Positions 1 through 5,177 of a DNA stretch of 5,177 nucleotides are shown here, piece by piece. The stretch spans positions 1-5,177 of the forward strand of contig QMXQ01000117.1 of NCBI GenBank assembly GCA_003662205.1, written 5' to 3'. The notes below the pieces were generated by a model. The model made no database searches. It saw nothing but the letters and a program-made list of their open reading frames with translations, and was not told the origin of the DNA. The first letter of the stretch is position 1, and the number at the start of each line of letters is the position of its first letter. This DNA is from Candidatus Bathyarchaeota archaeon (lineage in GTDB: Archaea > Thermoproteota > Bathyarchaeia > TCS64). The translations under genes were made by a program, and so were the position numbers.

Positions 1-66
1 ACCTCCCTGGAGAGGGCGGCGGAGGCCCTGGAGGGGGAGGCGGGGACGCTGATAACCCGGGGCTGA
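1..66 (+). CDS. C-terminal end of an unidentified protein (5' end outside window)
   Basis: Reading from base 1 gives an open frame of 21 codons ending in TGA at 64-66, with the peptide TSLERAAEALEGEAGTLITR followed by Gly. The first part is rich in Ala, Glu and Leu and would suit an amphipathic helix. The GC-rich third positions match the neighbouring genes, and the sequence turns AT-rich straight after the stop, which supports this being a real gene end. There is too little sequence to recognise a family, so no function is proposed. It lies on the same strand as the next gene, but a TATA-like element between them suggests separate transcription. Confidence 0.5.
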   Translation, partial: TSLERAAEALEGEAGTLITRG

Positions 67-74
67 GCCTACAG

Positions 75-84
75 CTTAAATAAT
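75..84 (+). promoter_or_regulatory. TATA-like promoter element for the FUN14-family gene
   Basis: The run CTTAAATAAT is the only AT-rich stretch in the 49-base gap before the ATG at 116. An archaeal TATA box centred near 80 would place transcription start near 105, giving a leader of only about 10 bases. That agrees with the lack of a well-spaced Shine-Dalgarno sequence: AGAGGCGG at 107-114 resembles one but lies one base from the ATG. Position and composition are seen directly; promoter activity is inferred. Confidence 0.5.
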
Positions 85-115
85 TCGGCAGGCAACATCT
101 CCCCTCAGAGGCGGT

Positions 116-433
116 ATGCTGTCCCTATCCAACATACTGACCCCGATGGCCGGCGAGATAGGCGTCGGGGGGGTCGGCGGATTCGTCGTGGGCTACGCCC
201 TAAAGAAGGCGGCGAAGATGTTGGCCATCGCCCTCGGCCTCGGCTTCGTCGCCCTCCAGTACCTGGCCTACAAGGGGTTCATCATCATCAACTACGACGT
301 GCTGAGGGAGTGGGTGCTGAACCTGACGGGGGAAGCGACAAAGTTCCAGAACCTCATCACCGACATCATCATCCACATCCCCTTCGGGGCCAGCTTCGGC
401 TTCGGCTTCTACCTCGGCCTCAAGAAGGGTTGA
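116..433 (+). CDS. FUN14-family small integral membrane protein
   Basis: This 105-residue protein matches the FUN14 family pattern. A Gly-rich hydrophobic stretch (residues 16-30, GVGGVGGFVVGYALK) is followed by a basic turn (KKAAK). A second membrane segment (about 35-59) contains GLGFVALQYLAYKGF, the family signature region. A more polar amphipathic stretch (about 60-78) precedes a last Gly/Phe-rich segment (79-102) ending in a basic LKKG tail. The length is normal for prokaryotic members. Eukaryotic FUNDC1 is a mitophagy receptor of the outer mitochondrial membrane, but I know of no established function for archaeal members, so none is assigned. The ATG at 116 is chosen because it keeps a short leader behind the TATA-like box. 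An in-frame ATG at 146 is possible but would shorten the N-terminus and has no ribosome site. The 3' end overlaps the convergent methyltransferase gene by 25 bases. Confidence 0.85.
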   Translation: MLSLSNILTPMAGEIGVGGVGGFVVGYALKKAAKMLAIALGLGFVALQYLAYKGFIIINYDVLREWVLNLTGEATKFQNLITDIIIHIPFGASFGFGFYLGLKKG

Positions 434-975
434 CGAGGCCTCAGCAGCACGCAGAAGAGCCGCTCGAAGAAGAGGGGGCGCTCCTCCAGCACCTCGACAT
501 GGTATGACGCCTCCACCCGCCCGAGGTCCAGCCCCGTCAGGGTAGAGTAGACGAGGAGGATGCCCCCGCCGGGCTTCAGGAACCGGGCCGCCCTGGAGAG
601 GAACCGCTCGATGACCTCCCTGCCCGTCTGCCCGCCGGCCCAGGAGGCCTCGTCGGCGTCGCCCTCCGAGGGGAGGTACGGCGGGTTGAACACGATCCAG
701 TCGAACCGCTCGCCGCCCAGCCCCTCGAACAGGTCCCCGACGCGGAACTCGATCTTGCCTGAGACGCCGGCCTCCCGGGCACGCCTTCGAGCCGCCTCGA
801 CGGCGCCGGCGTCGATGTCGACGGCGACCACGCGGGAGACCTCGGGCTTGGACGCGGCGGCGACGGCCTGGATGCCGCTTCCCGTCCCCATGTCAAGCAC
901 CGAGCCGTGCACCCGCGCCTCCACGTGCCTCAGCAGCAAGAGGGAGTCCTCAGCCGGCTCGTAGACCCGCCCCAT
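409..975 (-). CDS. HemK/Mtq2-like protein-glutamine N5-methyltransferase (probable release factor methylase)
   Basis: This class I SAM-dependent methyltransferase has 188 residues from the ATG at 975. Visible motifs are the N-terminal VYEPAEDSLLLL (residues 4-15), typical of archaeal/eukaryotic Mtq2 proteins; the SAM-binding loop DMGTGSG (28-34); the acidic end of the next strand, VDID (52-55); and the catalytic NPPY (97-100), which positions the glutamine side chain. WAGG (112-115) then GREVIERFL completes the family pattern. Relatives methylate the Gln of the GGQ motif in class I release factors, usually with a Trm112 partner that is not present here; other substrates are known for the human homologue N6AMT1. 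The ATG at 975 is preferred over the in-frame GTG at 984 because GGAGTGG (981-987) sits five bases ahead of it, but the GTG start (191 residues) remains possible. The stop lies inside the convergent FUN14-family gene, and the last ten residues or so (RPRQPFLRPR) look like a poorly conserved tail. Confidence 0.85.
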   Translation of the reverse strand: MGRVYEPAEDSLLLLRHVEARVHGSVLDMGTGSGIQAVAAASKPEVSRVVAVDIDAGAVEAARRRAREAGVSGKIEFRVGDLFEGLGGERFDWIVFNPPYLPSEGDADEASWAGGQTGREVIERFLSRAARFLKPGGGILLVYSTLTGLDLGRVEASYHVEVLEERPLFFERLFCVLLRPRQPFLRPR

Positions 976-980
976 GCGCG

Positions 981-987
981 CCACTCC
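981..987 (-). promoter_or_regulatory. Shine-Dalgarno sequence deciding the methyltransferase start
   Basis: On the minus strand GGAGTGG is followed by five bases and then ATG (975-973). It resembles the archaeal consensus GGAGGTG with one base missing. The competing GTG start at 984-982 lies inside this element and has no ribosome site at a suitable distance of its own; the nearest, GAGGCGG, is about 17 bases upstream. Confidence 0.45.
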
Positions 988-1038
988 GGGACGTTGATGG
1001 CCCGCCTCAGAGAAAAAGGTAGCTCCACCTGCCCACCC

Positions 1039-1050
1039 AGCTTTTTAGCT
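1039..1050. promoter_or_regulatory. AGCT-TTTT-AGCT element, candidate TATA box between divergent genes
   Basis: The 12-base sequence AGCTTTTTAGCT is the most AT-rich point of the gap between the methyltransferase start and the downstream + strand ORF. Read on the minus strand as AGCTAAAAAGCT, preceded by CCGA, it could be a BRE/TATA pair for the methyltransferase, giving transcription start near 1020 and a leader of about 45 bases. Read on the plus strand it lies about 24 bases ahead of the ATG at 1068, the distance expected for a leaderless transcript. However, homology of the + strand fragment appears to run back to about 1047, so the plus-strand use may be fortuitous. Confidence 0.35.
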
Positions 1051-1067
1051 TCGGCGCCGACCTGTTC

Positions 1068-1319
1068 ATGCTGGACGGCACCTTCTGGTGGGACGACGAG
1101 CTCGCCCGGATCAGCGGGTTGAGGAGGACCTCCTATGAGCTGGGCCACGTCCCGGTGGAGGAGAGCCTTGAGGCCCTGAGGGGGCTCGACGTCGGTAGGG
1201 TCGTCTACACGCATCTAAACCATACGAACCCTCTTCTCGACCCGGCTCAGCCCATGGCGGCGCTGCTGAGGGAGGCGGGGTTCGAGGTCGCCCGCGACGG
1301 TATGGTCATCGAGCTCTAG
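1068..1319 (+). pseudogene. C-terminal remnant of a PqqB-like metallo-beta-lactamase-fold hydrolase
   Basis: The 83-residue ORF reads as the end of a PqqB-type protein. It has LDGTFWWDDEL (residues 2-12), then GHVPVEESL (26-34), then VYTHLNHTNPLL (46-57) and a closing DGMVIEL. In the metallo-beta-lactamase fold the Asp of DGTFW and the His of THLNHTNP would be late metal ligands. The family's HxHxDH metal motif and the rest of the N-terminal part, roughly two thirds of a usual ~300-residue PqqB, are absent. Similarity seems to continue upstream of the ATG (FGADLF from about 1050), yet an in-frame TAG at 1020-1022 closes the frame and no matching sequence was seen before it in any frame. There is no Shine-Dalgarno sequence. 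The simplest reading is a 5'-deleted gene that cannot be an active hydrolase alone; a short expressed protein from a leaderless transcript is the alternative. No other PQQ gene is present, and archaeal PqqB-like proteins need not act in PQQ synthesis. Confidence 0.6.
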
Positions 1320-2737
1320 TAGGTGCGGGAGACGTAGGCGACCTCCTTGGCGGCGTCGCCGCAGACGATGCAGGGGCCGGTCGGCTCCTCGCGCCTCTCC
1401 CATAGGGTGCCCCTGACCTCGCCTGCCACCTCGTCCTTGAGCTTGAAGGCGCAGTCGGGGTCGCCGCACCAGTTCACCTTCACGATCCGCCTCTCCTCCA
1501 TGTATGCCCTCAGCTGATCTAGGCTGTCGGCTTCGGCGATCTCCTCCTCCAGGCGCCGCCAGCTCCGCTCCCTCAGGCTCCGGTAGATGTCGTCGAAGAG
1601 GCGGCGGACCGCGTCGATGAGGCCGTCCAGCTCCGCCTTGCTCCGCTCCAGGGTGTCCCGCCTCACCAGCGTCGCCGACCGCTCCTCCACCTCCCTCGGC
1701 CCCACCTCTATGCGGACGGGGACGCCGAACATCTCCCACTTGTAGAACTTCTCGCCCGGCCTGAGCCGGTCATCGTCGTCGAGCACCACCCTCACCCCCG
1801 CCCCACTCAGCCGGGCCTCGATCTCCCTTGAGTAGGCGGCGACGGCCTCCTCGGAGCCCTTGAAGGGGATGGGGACGATGACGACCTGCTTGGGCGCGAC
1901 GACCGGCGGCAGCACGAGGCCGTGGTCGTCCCCGTGGTGGGCGATGGTCGCCGCGAGGGTTCTGCCGATGCCCATCCCGTAGCAGGTGGTGGAGACGTGG
2001 CGCTGCACGCCCTTCTCGTCCTCGTAGGTCACGTCGAAGGCCCGGGCGAAGTTCTCCCCGAGCTCGTGGACGGTGCCGATCTGGTTGACCTTCCCGTCCG
2101 GGTTCCAGGTATCGAAGGCGAGGCTGTAGACGGCGCCGGCGAACTTGTCGAAGTCGGGGCGCTTCAGCAGCAGGTAGCTGAGGCCGAGGCGGTCATAGAC
2201 GCTCCGGTAGATCTCAACCCCCTTCCGGACCTGGCGCTCGGCGCCCTCGTAGTCGACATGGGCGGTGTGGGCCTCGTTCCACAGGAACTCCCGGCCGCGG
2301 TAGAGGGGCCGGGTCGCCTTGGTCTCGTAGCGGTAGACGTTGCAGGTCTGGTGCATCCTCAGGGGGAGGTCGGCGTGGGACCTGATCCAGATCTTGAAGA
2401 GGGGGTAGATGGCCGTCTCCGACGTCGGCCTCAGCAGGAGCCGCCGCTCCAGCCTGTTCTCACCGGCGTGGGTGATCCAGAAGACCTCGCCCGCGAAGCC
2501 GGCGATGTGCTCAGCCTCCTTCTGGAAGGCGTCCTCGGGGATGACGACGGGGAACTGCATCGGCTGATGCCCCTCCTCCTCAAGCCTCTCCTCGAGCATC
2601 TGCACGATGCGCTTCGCGATGCTGAACCCCCAGCCCAGGTAGACCGAGAACCCCTTCACCGGGTACCGGTCGTCAACGATCTGGGCCTCGAGGAGCACCC
2701 GGTCGTACCACTCGCTGAAGTTTTCGTCCTTCTGCAT
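1316..2737 (-). CDS. proS: Prolyl-tRNA synthetase, archaeal/eukaryotic type
   Basis: This cytoplasmic class II aminoacyl-tRNA synthetase charges tRNA-Pro with proline using ATP. The 473 residues are typical for the type that lacks the bacterial editing insertion. The N-terminus contains FSEWYDRVLLEAQI and RYPVKGF. Motif 1 covers about 37-67 and ends FPVVIPED. LRPTSET (102-108) forms part of the proline pocket. Motif 2 has RYETKATRPL (136-145) followed by NEAHTAH. Motif 3 is YGMGIGR (253-259) with HHGDDHGLVLPP after it. The anticodon-binding domain starts near 284 and contains RPGEKF and VRIEVGPRE. The C-terminal domain has a four-Cys zinc site (C424, C429, C456, C459) and ends in Tyr, as is usual for this family. 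The motif 3 wording (GMGIGR) is closer to bacterial-type ProRS than the STR or SxR form more common in this type, but the Arg is kept. The ATG at 2737 is supported by GGAGG seven bases upstream. Its stop overlaps the convergent PqqB-like fragment by four bases. Confidence 0.96.
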   Translation of the reverse strand: MQKDENFSEWYDRVLLEAQIVDDRYPVKGFSVYLGWGFSIAKRIVQMLEERLEEEGHQPMQFPVVIPEDAFQKEAEHIAGFAGEVFWITHAGENRLERRLLLRPTSETAIYPLFKIWIRSHADLPLRMHQTCNVYRYETKATRPLYRGREFLWNEAHTAHVDYEGAERQVRKGVEIYRSVYDRLGLSYLLLKRPDFDKFAGAVYSLAFDTWNPDGKVNQIGTVHELGENFARAFDVTYEDEKGVQRHVSTTCYGMGIGRTLAATIAHHGDDHGLVLPPVVAPKQVVIVPIPFKGSEEAVAAYSREIEARLSGAGVRVVLDDDDRLRPGEKFYKWEMFGVPVRIEVGPREVEERSATLVRRDTLERSKAELDGLIDAVRRLFDDIYRSLRERSWRRLEEEIAEADSLDQLRAYMEERRIVKVNWCGDPDCAFKLKDEVAGEVRGTLWERREEPTGPCIVCGDAAKEVAYVSRTY

Positions 2738-2749
2738 CCTCCGGCCTCC
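2738..2749 (-). promoter_or_regulatory. Tandem GGAGG ribosome binding sites of proS
   Basis: On the minus strand the sequence ahead of the ATG reads GGAGGCCGGAGG then ATG. The first GGAGG (2745-2749) has a seven-base spacing and is the likely functional site. The second (2738-2742) abuts the start codon and is too close to act in the normal way. This is the strongest ribosome site in the window and fixes the proS start. Confidence 0.75.
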
Positions 2750-2777
2750 GCCAATTAACCTTCAAAATCCTCAACGA

Positions 2778-2788
2778 CTTTATAAAAG
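2778..2788 (-). promoter_or_regulatory. TATA box of proS
   Basis: On the minus strand CTTTTATAAAG is a strong archaeal TATA box centred near 2783. Transcription would start around 2757-2760, leaving a leader of about 20 bases that just holds the GGAGG site. The element is nearly self-complementary, so the plus strand copy CTTTATAAAAG could also bind TBP, though it is rather far from the apgM start (2851). Confidence 0.65.
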
Positions 2789-2811
2789 AACCGCTCCCCC
2801 GGAGCCGCGCA

Positions 2812-2820
2812 AGTTTTAAT
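2812..2820 (+). promoter_or_regulatory. TATA-like box of apgM
   Basis: AGTTTTAAT, preceded by GCGCA (a BRE-like purine context), is centred about 34 bases ahead of the apgM ATG. Transcription start would fall near 2842, giving a leader under ten bases. This fits the absence of a good Shine-Dalgarno sequence before 2851. A second AT-rich run, GCTTTAAG (2834-2841), is too near the start codon to be the TATA box. Confidence 0.5.
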
Positions 2821-2850
2821 TCCGCCGCACCCAGCTTTAAGACGAGCGGC

Positions 2851-4083
2851 ATGAAGACCATCCTCATCGTCGGGGACGGCATGGCGGACAGGCCCCTCAA
2901 GGAGCTCGGAGGGAGGACCCCCCTGGAGGCGGCGGAGACCCCGAACCTCGACGCCGTCGCCGCCGGCGGCGTCTGCGGCATCATGGACATCATCGCCCCG
3001 GGGCGCCCCCCGGGGAGCGACGTCGCCAACCTCACCCTCCTCGGCTACGACCCCCTGGAGTGCTACAGGGGCCGCGGCGCCCTCGAGGCCATGGGCGCCG
3101 GCCTCGCCGTGAGACGGGGGGACGTCGCGTTCCGAGGCAACTTCGCCCACGTGGACGACGACGAGGTGGTGGTCGACCGGAGGGCGGGAAGGATCGACGG
3201 CTCCGTCTTCGGGGAGCACCTGTCCGGCATCCGCCTCGACGCCTACCCCGACGTGGAGGTGACCGTCAGGCCGACCCTGGCCCACAGGCTCGCCGTCATC
3301 CTCCGGGGCGAGGGGCTCAGCTGGAGGGTCTCGGACATCGACCCCCACAAGACCGGGGTCCGGGTCCTGAGGTCTCGGCCCCTCGACGGGACAGCCGAGG
3401 CGGAGAGGACGGCCGCCATCGTCAACGAACTCTACCGCGTGCTCAGGGAGATGCTCCGCAGCCACCCCCTCAACAAGAGGAGGGAGGAGGAGGGCCTCCC
3501 GCCCGCCAACGCCGTCATCCTCCGGGGCGCGGGTGAGCCCCCGGCCGTCACGCCGCTGACCGACCTCTACGGCGTCAGGGGCGCGTGCGTGGCGGTGACG
3601 CCGACCGTCAGGGGCGCATGCCTCGCGGCGGGCTTCGACCTCTACGACGCGCCGGGAGCGACGGGCGGCGTGGACACCGACGCCGTCTCAAAGGCGAGGG
3701 AGGCGGAGCGCATCTTGCCGAGGTACGACCTCGTCTTCCTCCACGTGAAGGGGACGGACGTGGCGAGCCACGACGGCGACCCGGAGCTGAAGGTCCGCGT
3801 CATCGAGAAGATCGACGGCATGGTGAGGCACCTCCTGGATCACGTCGGCCCGGCTGAGACCTACCTCGCGGTGACGGCGGACCACACGACGAGCATAAGG
3901 GTGCGGGACCACAGGGGCGACCCGGTCCCCGTGGCGATCCTCGGCCCCGAGGTGAGGGCCGACGGCGTCTCCTCCTACTCGGAGCGGGCGTGCGCCGGCG
4001 GAGGCCTCGGCAGGATCAGGGGGAAGGACCTGATGCCCATCCTGCTCAACCTCCAGGACAGGGTGGCGCTGTACGGGAGCTGA
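2851..4083 (+). CDS. apgM: 2,3-bisphosphoglycerate-independent phosphoglycerate mutase, archaeal type
   Basis: This cytoplasmic enzyme interconverts 3- and 2-phosphoglycerate in glycolysis and gluconeogenesis through a phosphoserine intermediate and bound divalent metals. It belongs to the alkaline phosphatase superfamily. The 410-residue length is typical of archaeal ApgM, against about 510 for bacterial iPGM. The start MKTILIVGDGMADRP carries metal ligand D9. PGRPPGSDVANLTLLGYDP (50-68) holds the catalytic Ser, S56. YRGRGALEAMGAG (72-84) and FRGNFAHVD follow. The inserted substrate-binding domain contains DIDPHKTG (162-169). The C-terminal metal motifs are GTDVASHDGD (D303, H307), ADHTT (D344, H345) and RDHRGDPVPV (H354). 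All expected residues are present. Relatives in some bacteria were annotated as homoserine kinase, but the full catalytic set and archaeal context favour a mutase. It is divergent from proS across 113 bases and is followed after 73 bases by pyrG, which has its own TATA-like box. Confidence 0.95.
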   Translation: MKTILIVGDGMADRPLKELGGRTPLEAAETPNLDAVAAGGVCGIMDIIAPGRPPGSDVANLTLLGYDPLECYRGRGALEAMGAGLAVRRGDVAFRGNFAHVDDDEVVVDRRAGRIDGSVFGEHLSGIRLDAYPDVEVTVRPTLAHRLAVILRGEGLSWRVSDIDPHKTGVRVLRSRPLDGTAEAERTAAIVNELYRVLREMLRSHPLNKRREEEGLPPANAVILRGAGEPPAVTPLTDLYGVRGACVAVTPTVRGACLAAGFDLYDAPGATGGVDTDAVSKAREAERILPRYDLVFLHVKGTDVASHDGDPELKVRVIEKIDGMVRHLLDHVGPAETYLAVTADHTTSIRVRDHRGDPVPVAILGPEVRADGVSSYSERACAGGGLGRIRGKDLMPILLNLQDRVALYGS

Positions 4084-4096
4084 GGGGCGGCGGGGT

Positions 4097-4110
4097 CGAA
4101 GGATTTATAG
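4097..4110 (+). promoter_or_regulatory. BRE/TATA promoter element of pyrG
   Basis: CGAAGG followed by ATTTATAG matches an archaeal BRE plus TATA box within the 73-base gap after apgM. With the box centred near 4107, transcription would start around 4131 in the AT-rich run GATTATTG, leaving a leader of about 25 bases before the TTG at 4157. This suggests pyrG can be transcribed independently of apgM, although readthrough is possible because no T-rich terminator separates them. Confidence 0.55.
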
Positions 4111-4141
4111 GGTTGTCCCCTGCTATTCCGATTATTGTTGT

Positions 4142-4149
4142 GGGCAGGG
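4142..4149 (+). promoter_or_regulatory. Weak ribosome binding site supporting the pyrG TTG start
   Basis: GGGCAGGG lies seven bases ahead of the TTG at 4157. It is only a partial match to GGAGG, but it is the sole purine-rich run at a suitable distance. No in-frame ATG or GTG occurs between the apgM stop and the conserved KFVFITGG sequence. Confidence 0.35.
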
Positions 4150-4156
4150 CTCCCCG

Positions 4157-5177
4157 TTGGCGAAGTTTGTTTTTATCACGGGCGGCGTGCTGAGCGGCCT
4201 GGGTAAGGGGCTGGTGACCTGCTCCGTCGGGAAGATGCTGCAGAGCCGGGGCTTCACCGTCAGCGCCGTCAAGTGCGACCCCTACCTGAACGTGGACGCG
4301 GGGACGATGAACCCCTACATCCACGGCGAGGTGTTCGTCCTCGACGACGGCTACGAGGCGGATATGGACCTCGGCGCCTACGAGCGCTTCCTCGGCATCG
4401 AGCTCACCGCCCTCAACAACGTCACCTCAGGCCAGGTCTACCAGCACGTCATCAGGAAGGAGAGGGAGGGCGGCTACCTCGGCCGCTGCGTCCAGATCAT
4501 CCCCCACGTCACCGACGAGATCAAGCGCAGGCTCAGGCTGGTTGCGGAGAAGACCGGCGCCGACGTCCTCCTCGTCGAGTGCGGCGGCACCGTCGGCGAT
4601 ATCGAGGGGCTGCCGTTCCTCGAGGCGTTCAGGCAGATGCGGCTCGAGGCGCCCCGGGGCGACACCCTCCTGGTGCACGTGACCCTCGTCCCGGTGCTCG
4701 AGGTCGTCGGCGAGCCGAAGACGAAGCCGACCCAGCACAGCGTCAAGGAGCTGAGGGCGATAGGGCTGCAGCCCGACGTCATCGTTGCCCGCTGCGAGTC
4801 GGGGCCGCTGCCGGACGAGCAGAAGCGGAAGATCGCCCTCTACTGCAGCGTGGAGGAGCGGGCGGTCTTCACCTCGGTGAACGTCGACCCCATCTACGAG
4901 CTGCCGCTGGTGCTGGAGGAGCAGGGGATGGGCGACGTCGTCTGCGAGTACCTCGGCCTGAATGACCGCTCCGCCGACTGGTCGGAGTGGCGGAGGGTGG
5001 TGGACCGGTTCCACGCGGCCCGGGAGGTCGTCCGCATCGCGATGTGCGGCAAGTACGCGGAGCTGGCAGACTGCTATGTGAGCGTCAACGAGGCCCTCAG
5101 GCACGCCGGGGCCGCCGCCGGCTGCCGCGTCGACATCCACTGGATCGAGACGGAGGAGTTCGAGGACGACCCTACCC
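4157..5177 (+). CDS. pyrG: CTP synthase, N-terminal 340 residues (3' end outside window)
   Basis: CTP synthase makes CTP from UTP, ATP and glutamine, the last step of pyrimidine nucleotide synthesis. The frame opens with TTG read as Met: MAKFVFITGGVLSGLGKG, the canonical start, with the P-loop at 13-18. DPYLNVDAGTMNPYIHGEVF (41-60) follows, then DDGYEADMDLGAYERF (63-78) with the likely Mg ligand D71. ECGGTVGDIEGLPFLE (141-156) holds the second ligand, E141. GEPKTKPTQHSVKELR (185-200) is the UTP/CTP-binding segment. The glutaminase domain begins near 293 with IAMCGKYAELADCYVSVNEAL; its catalytic Cys-His-Glu residues lie beyond the edge. About 195 residues are missing, given a usual length near 535. 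TTG is chosen because no ATG or GTG is in frame upstream and the next in-frame GTG (4187) would break the P-loop region. The gene is same-strand with apgM but has its own TATA-like box. Confidence 0.95.
   Translation, partial: MAKFVFITGGVLSGLGKGLVTCSVGKMLQSRGFTVSAVKCDPYLNVDAGTMNPYIHGEVFVLDDGYEADMDLGAYERFLGIELTALNNVTSGQVYQHVIRKEREGGYLGRCVQIIPHVTDEIKRRLRLVAEKTGADVLLVECGGTVGDIEGLPFLEAFRQMRLEAPRGDTLLVHVTLVPVLEVVGEPKTKPTQHSVKELRAIGLQPDVIVARCESGPLPDEQKRKIALYCSVEERAVFTSVNVDPIYELPLVLEEQGMGDVVCEYLGLNDRSADWSEWRRVVDRFHAAREVVRIAMCGKYAELADCYVSVNEALRHAGAAAGCRVDIHWIETEEFEDDPT

Noticed and set aside
434..480. Possible terminators after the FUN14-family gene or other genes in the window.
   Set aside because: No T-runs or convincing stem-loops follow the stops; the convergent genes overlap, leaving no intergenic DNA.
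1034..1044. An 11-base repeat, CACCCAGCTTT, occurs at 1034-1044 and 2828-2838, both upstream of + strand starts.
   Set aside because: A shared 11-mer is expected by chance in about 5 kb, and the two copies lie at different distances from their start codons (24 and 13 bases), so a common regulatory role is not supported.
996..1046. Possible continuation of the PqqB-like gene upstream in another frame, which would mean a simple frameshift.
   Set aside because: All three + strand translations were read; none shows PqqB-like sequence upstream of about 1047, and the region soon enters the methyltransferase gene.
930..1214. A 94-codon minus strand frame spanning the methyltransferase start and the PqqB-like fragment.
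   Set aside because: No family is recognisable, and it overlaps two better-supported frames on both sides.
1922..2758. A 278-codon + strand open frame antisense to proS.
   Set aside because: It is the mirror of a GC-rich real gene: Val/Gly/Leu-rich, no recognisable domain, and it fully overlaps a certain proS.
2755..3465. A 236-codon minus strand open frame opposite apgM.
   Set aside because: Its composition (Asp, Gly, Val, Pro, His runs) is that of an antisense shadow, while apgM on the other strand has all its catalytic motifs.
4427..5140. A 237-codon minus strand open frame, and an Arg-rich + strand frame at 4273-4965, over pyrG.
   Set aside because: Both overlap CTP synthase, whose frame carries every expected motif; the alternatives are low-complexity shadows.

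Overview
The window looks like a GC-rich archaeal chromosome segment carrying conserved housekeeping genes. The archaeal reading rests on four things. The prolyl-tRNA synthetase is of the archaeal/eukaryotic-type architecture, with no bacterial insertion domain and a four-Cys C-terminal zinc domain. The phosphoglycerate mutase is the archaeal-type ApgM of about 410 residues. The small methyltransferase is Mtq2/HemK-like and has no N-terminal helical domain. AT-rich TATA-like boxes sit about 25-50 bases ahead of most starts in otherwise GC-rich DNA. Arginine is often AGG and third codon positions are mostly G or C. The lineage cannot be fixed from this window.

Layout, left to right: (1) the last 21 codons of an unidentified + strand gene (1-66); (2) a FUN14-family small membrane protein (116-433, +); (3) a release-factor-type glutamine methyltransferase (409-975, -) whose 3' end overlaps the FUN14 gene by 25 bases; (4) a short + strand ORF (1068-1319) that matches only the C-terminal end of a PqqB-like metallo-hydrolase and looks like a decayed gene; (5) proS (1316-2737, -), whose stop codon overlaps the stop of that fragment; (6) a divergent promoter region (2738-2850); (7) apgM (2851-4083, +); (8) pyrG, CTP synthase, starting at a TTG (4157) and running off the right edge.

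The genes cover translation (proS, and the methyltransferase probably acting on the release factor), glycolysis/gluconeogenesis (apgM), nucleotide synthesis (pyrG) and an uncharacterised membrane protein. They do not form one pathway or one operon: strands alternate and most genes have their own promoter-like element. No rRNA, tRNA, CRISPR array, insertion sequence or long repeat was seen. I found no sign of an undescribed multi-gene system. The most unusual item is the PqqB-like C-terminal remnant, with a probable deletion or rearrangement boundary just upstream of it.
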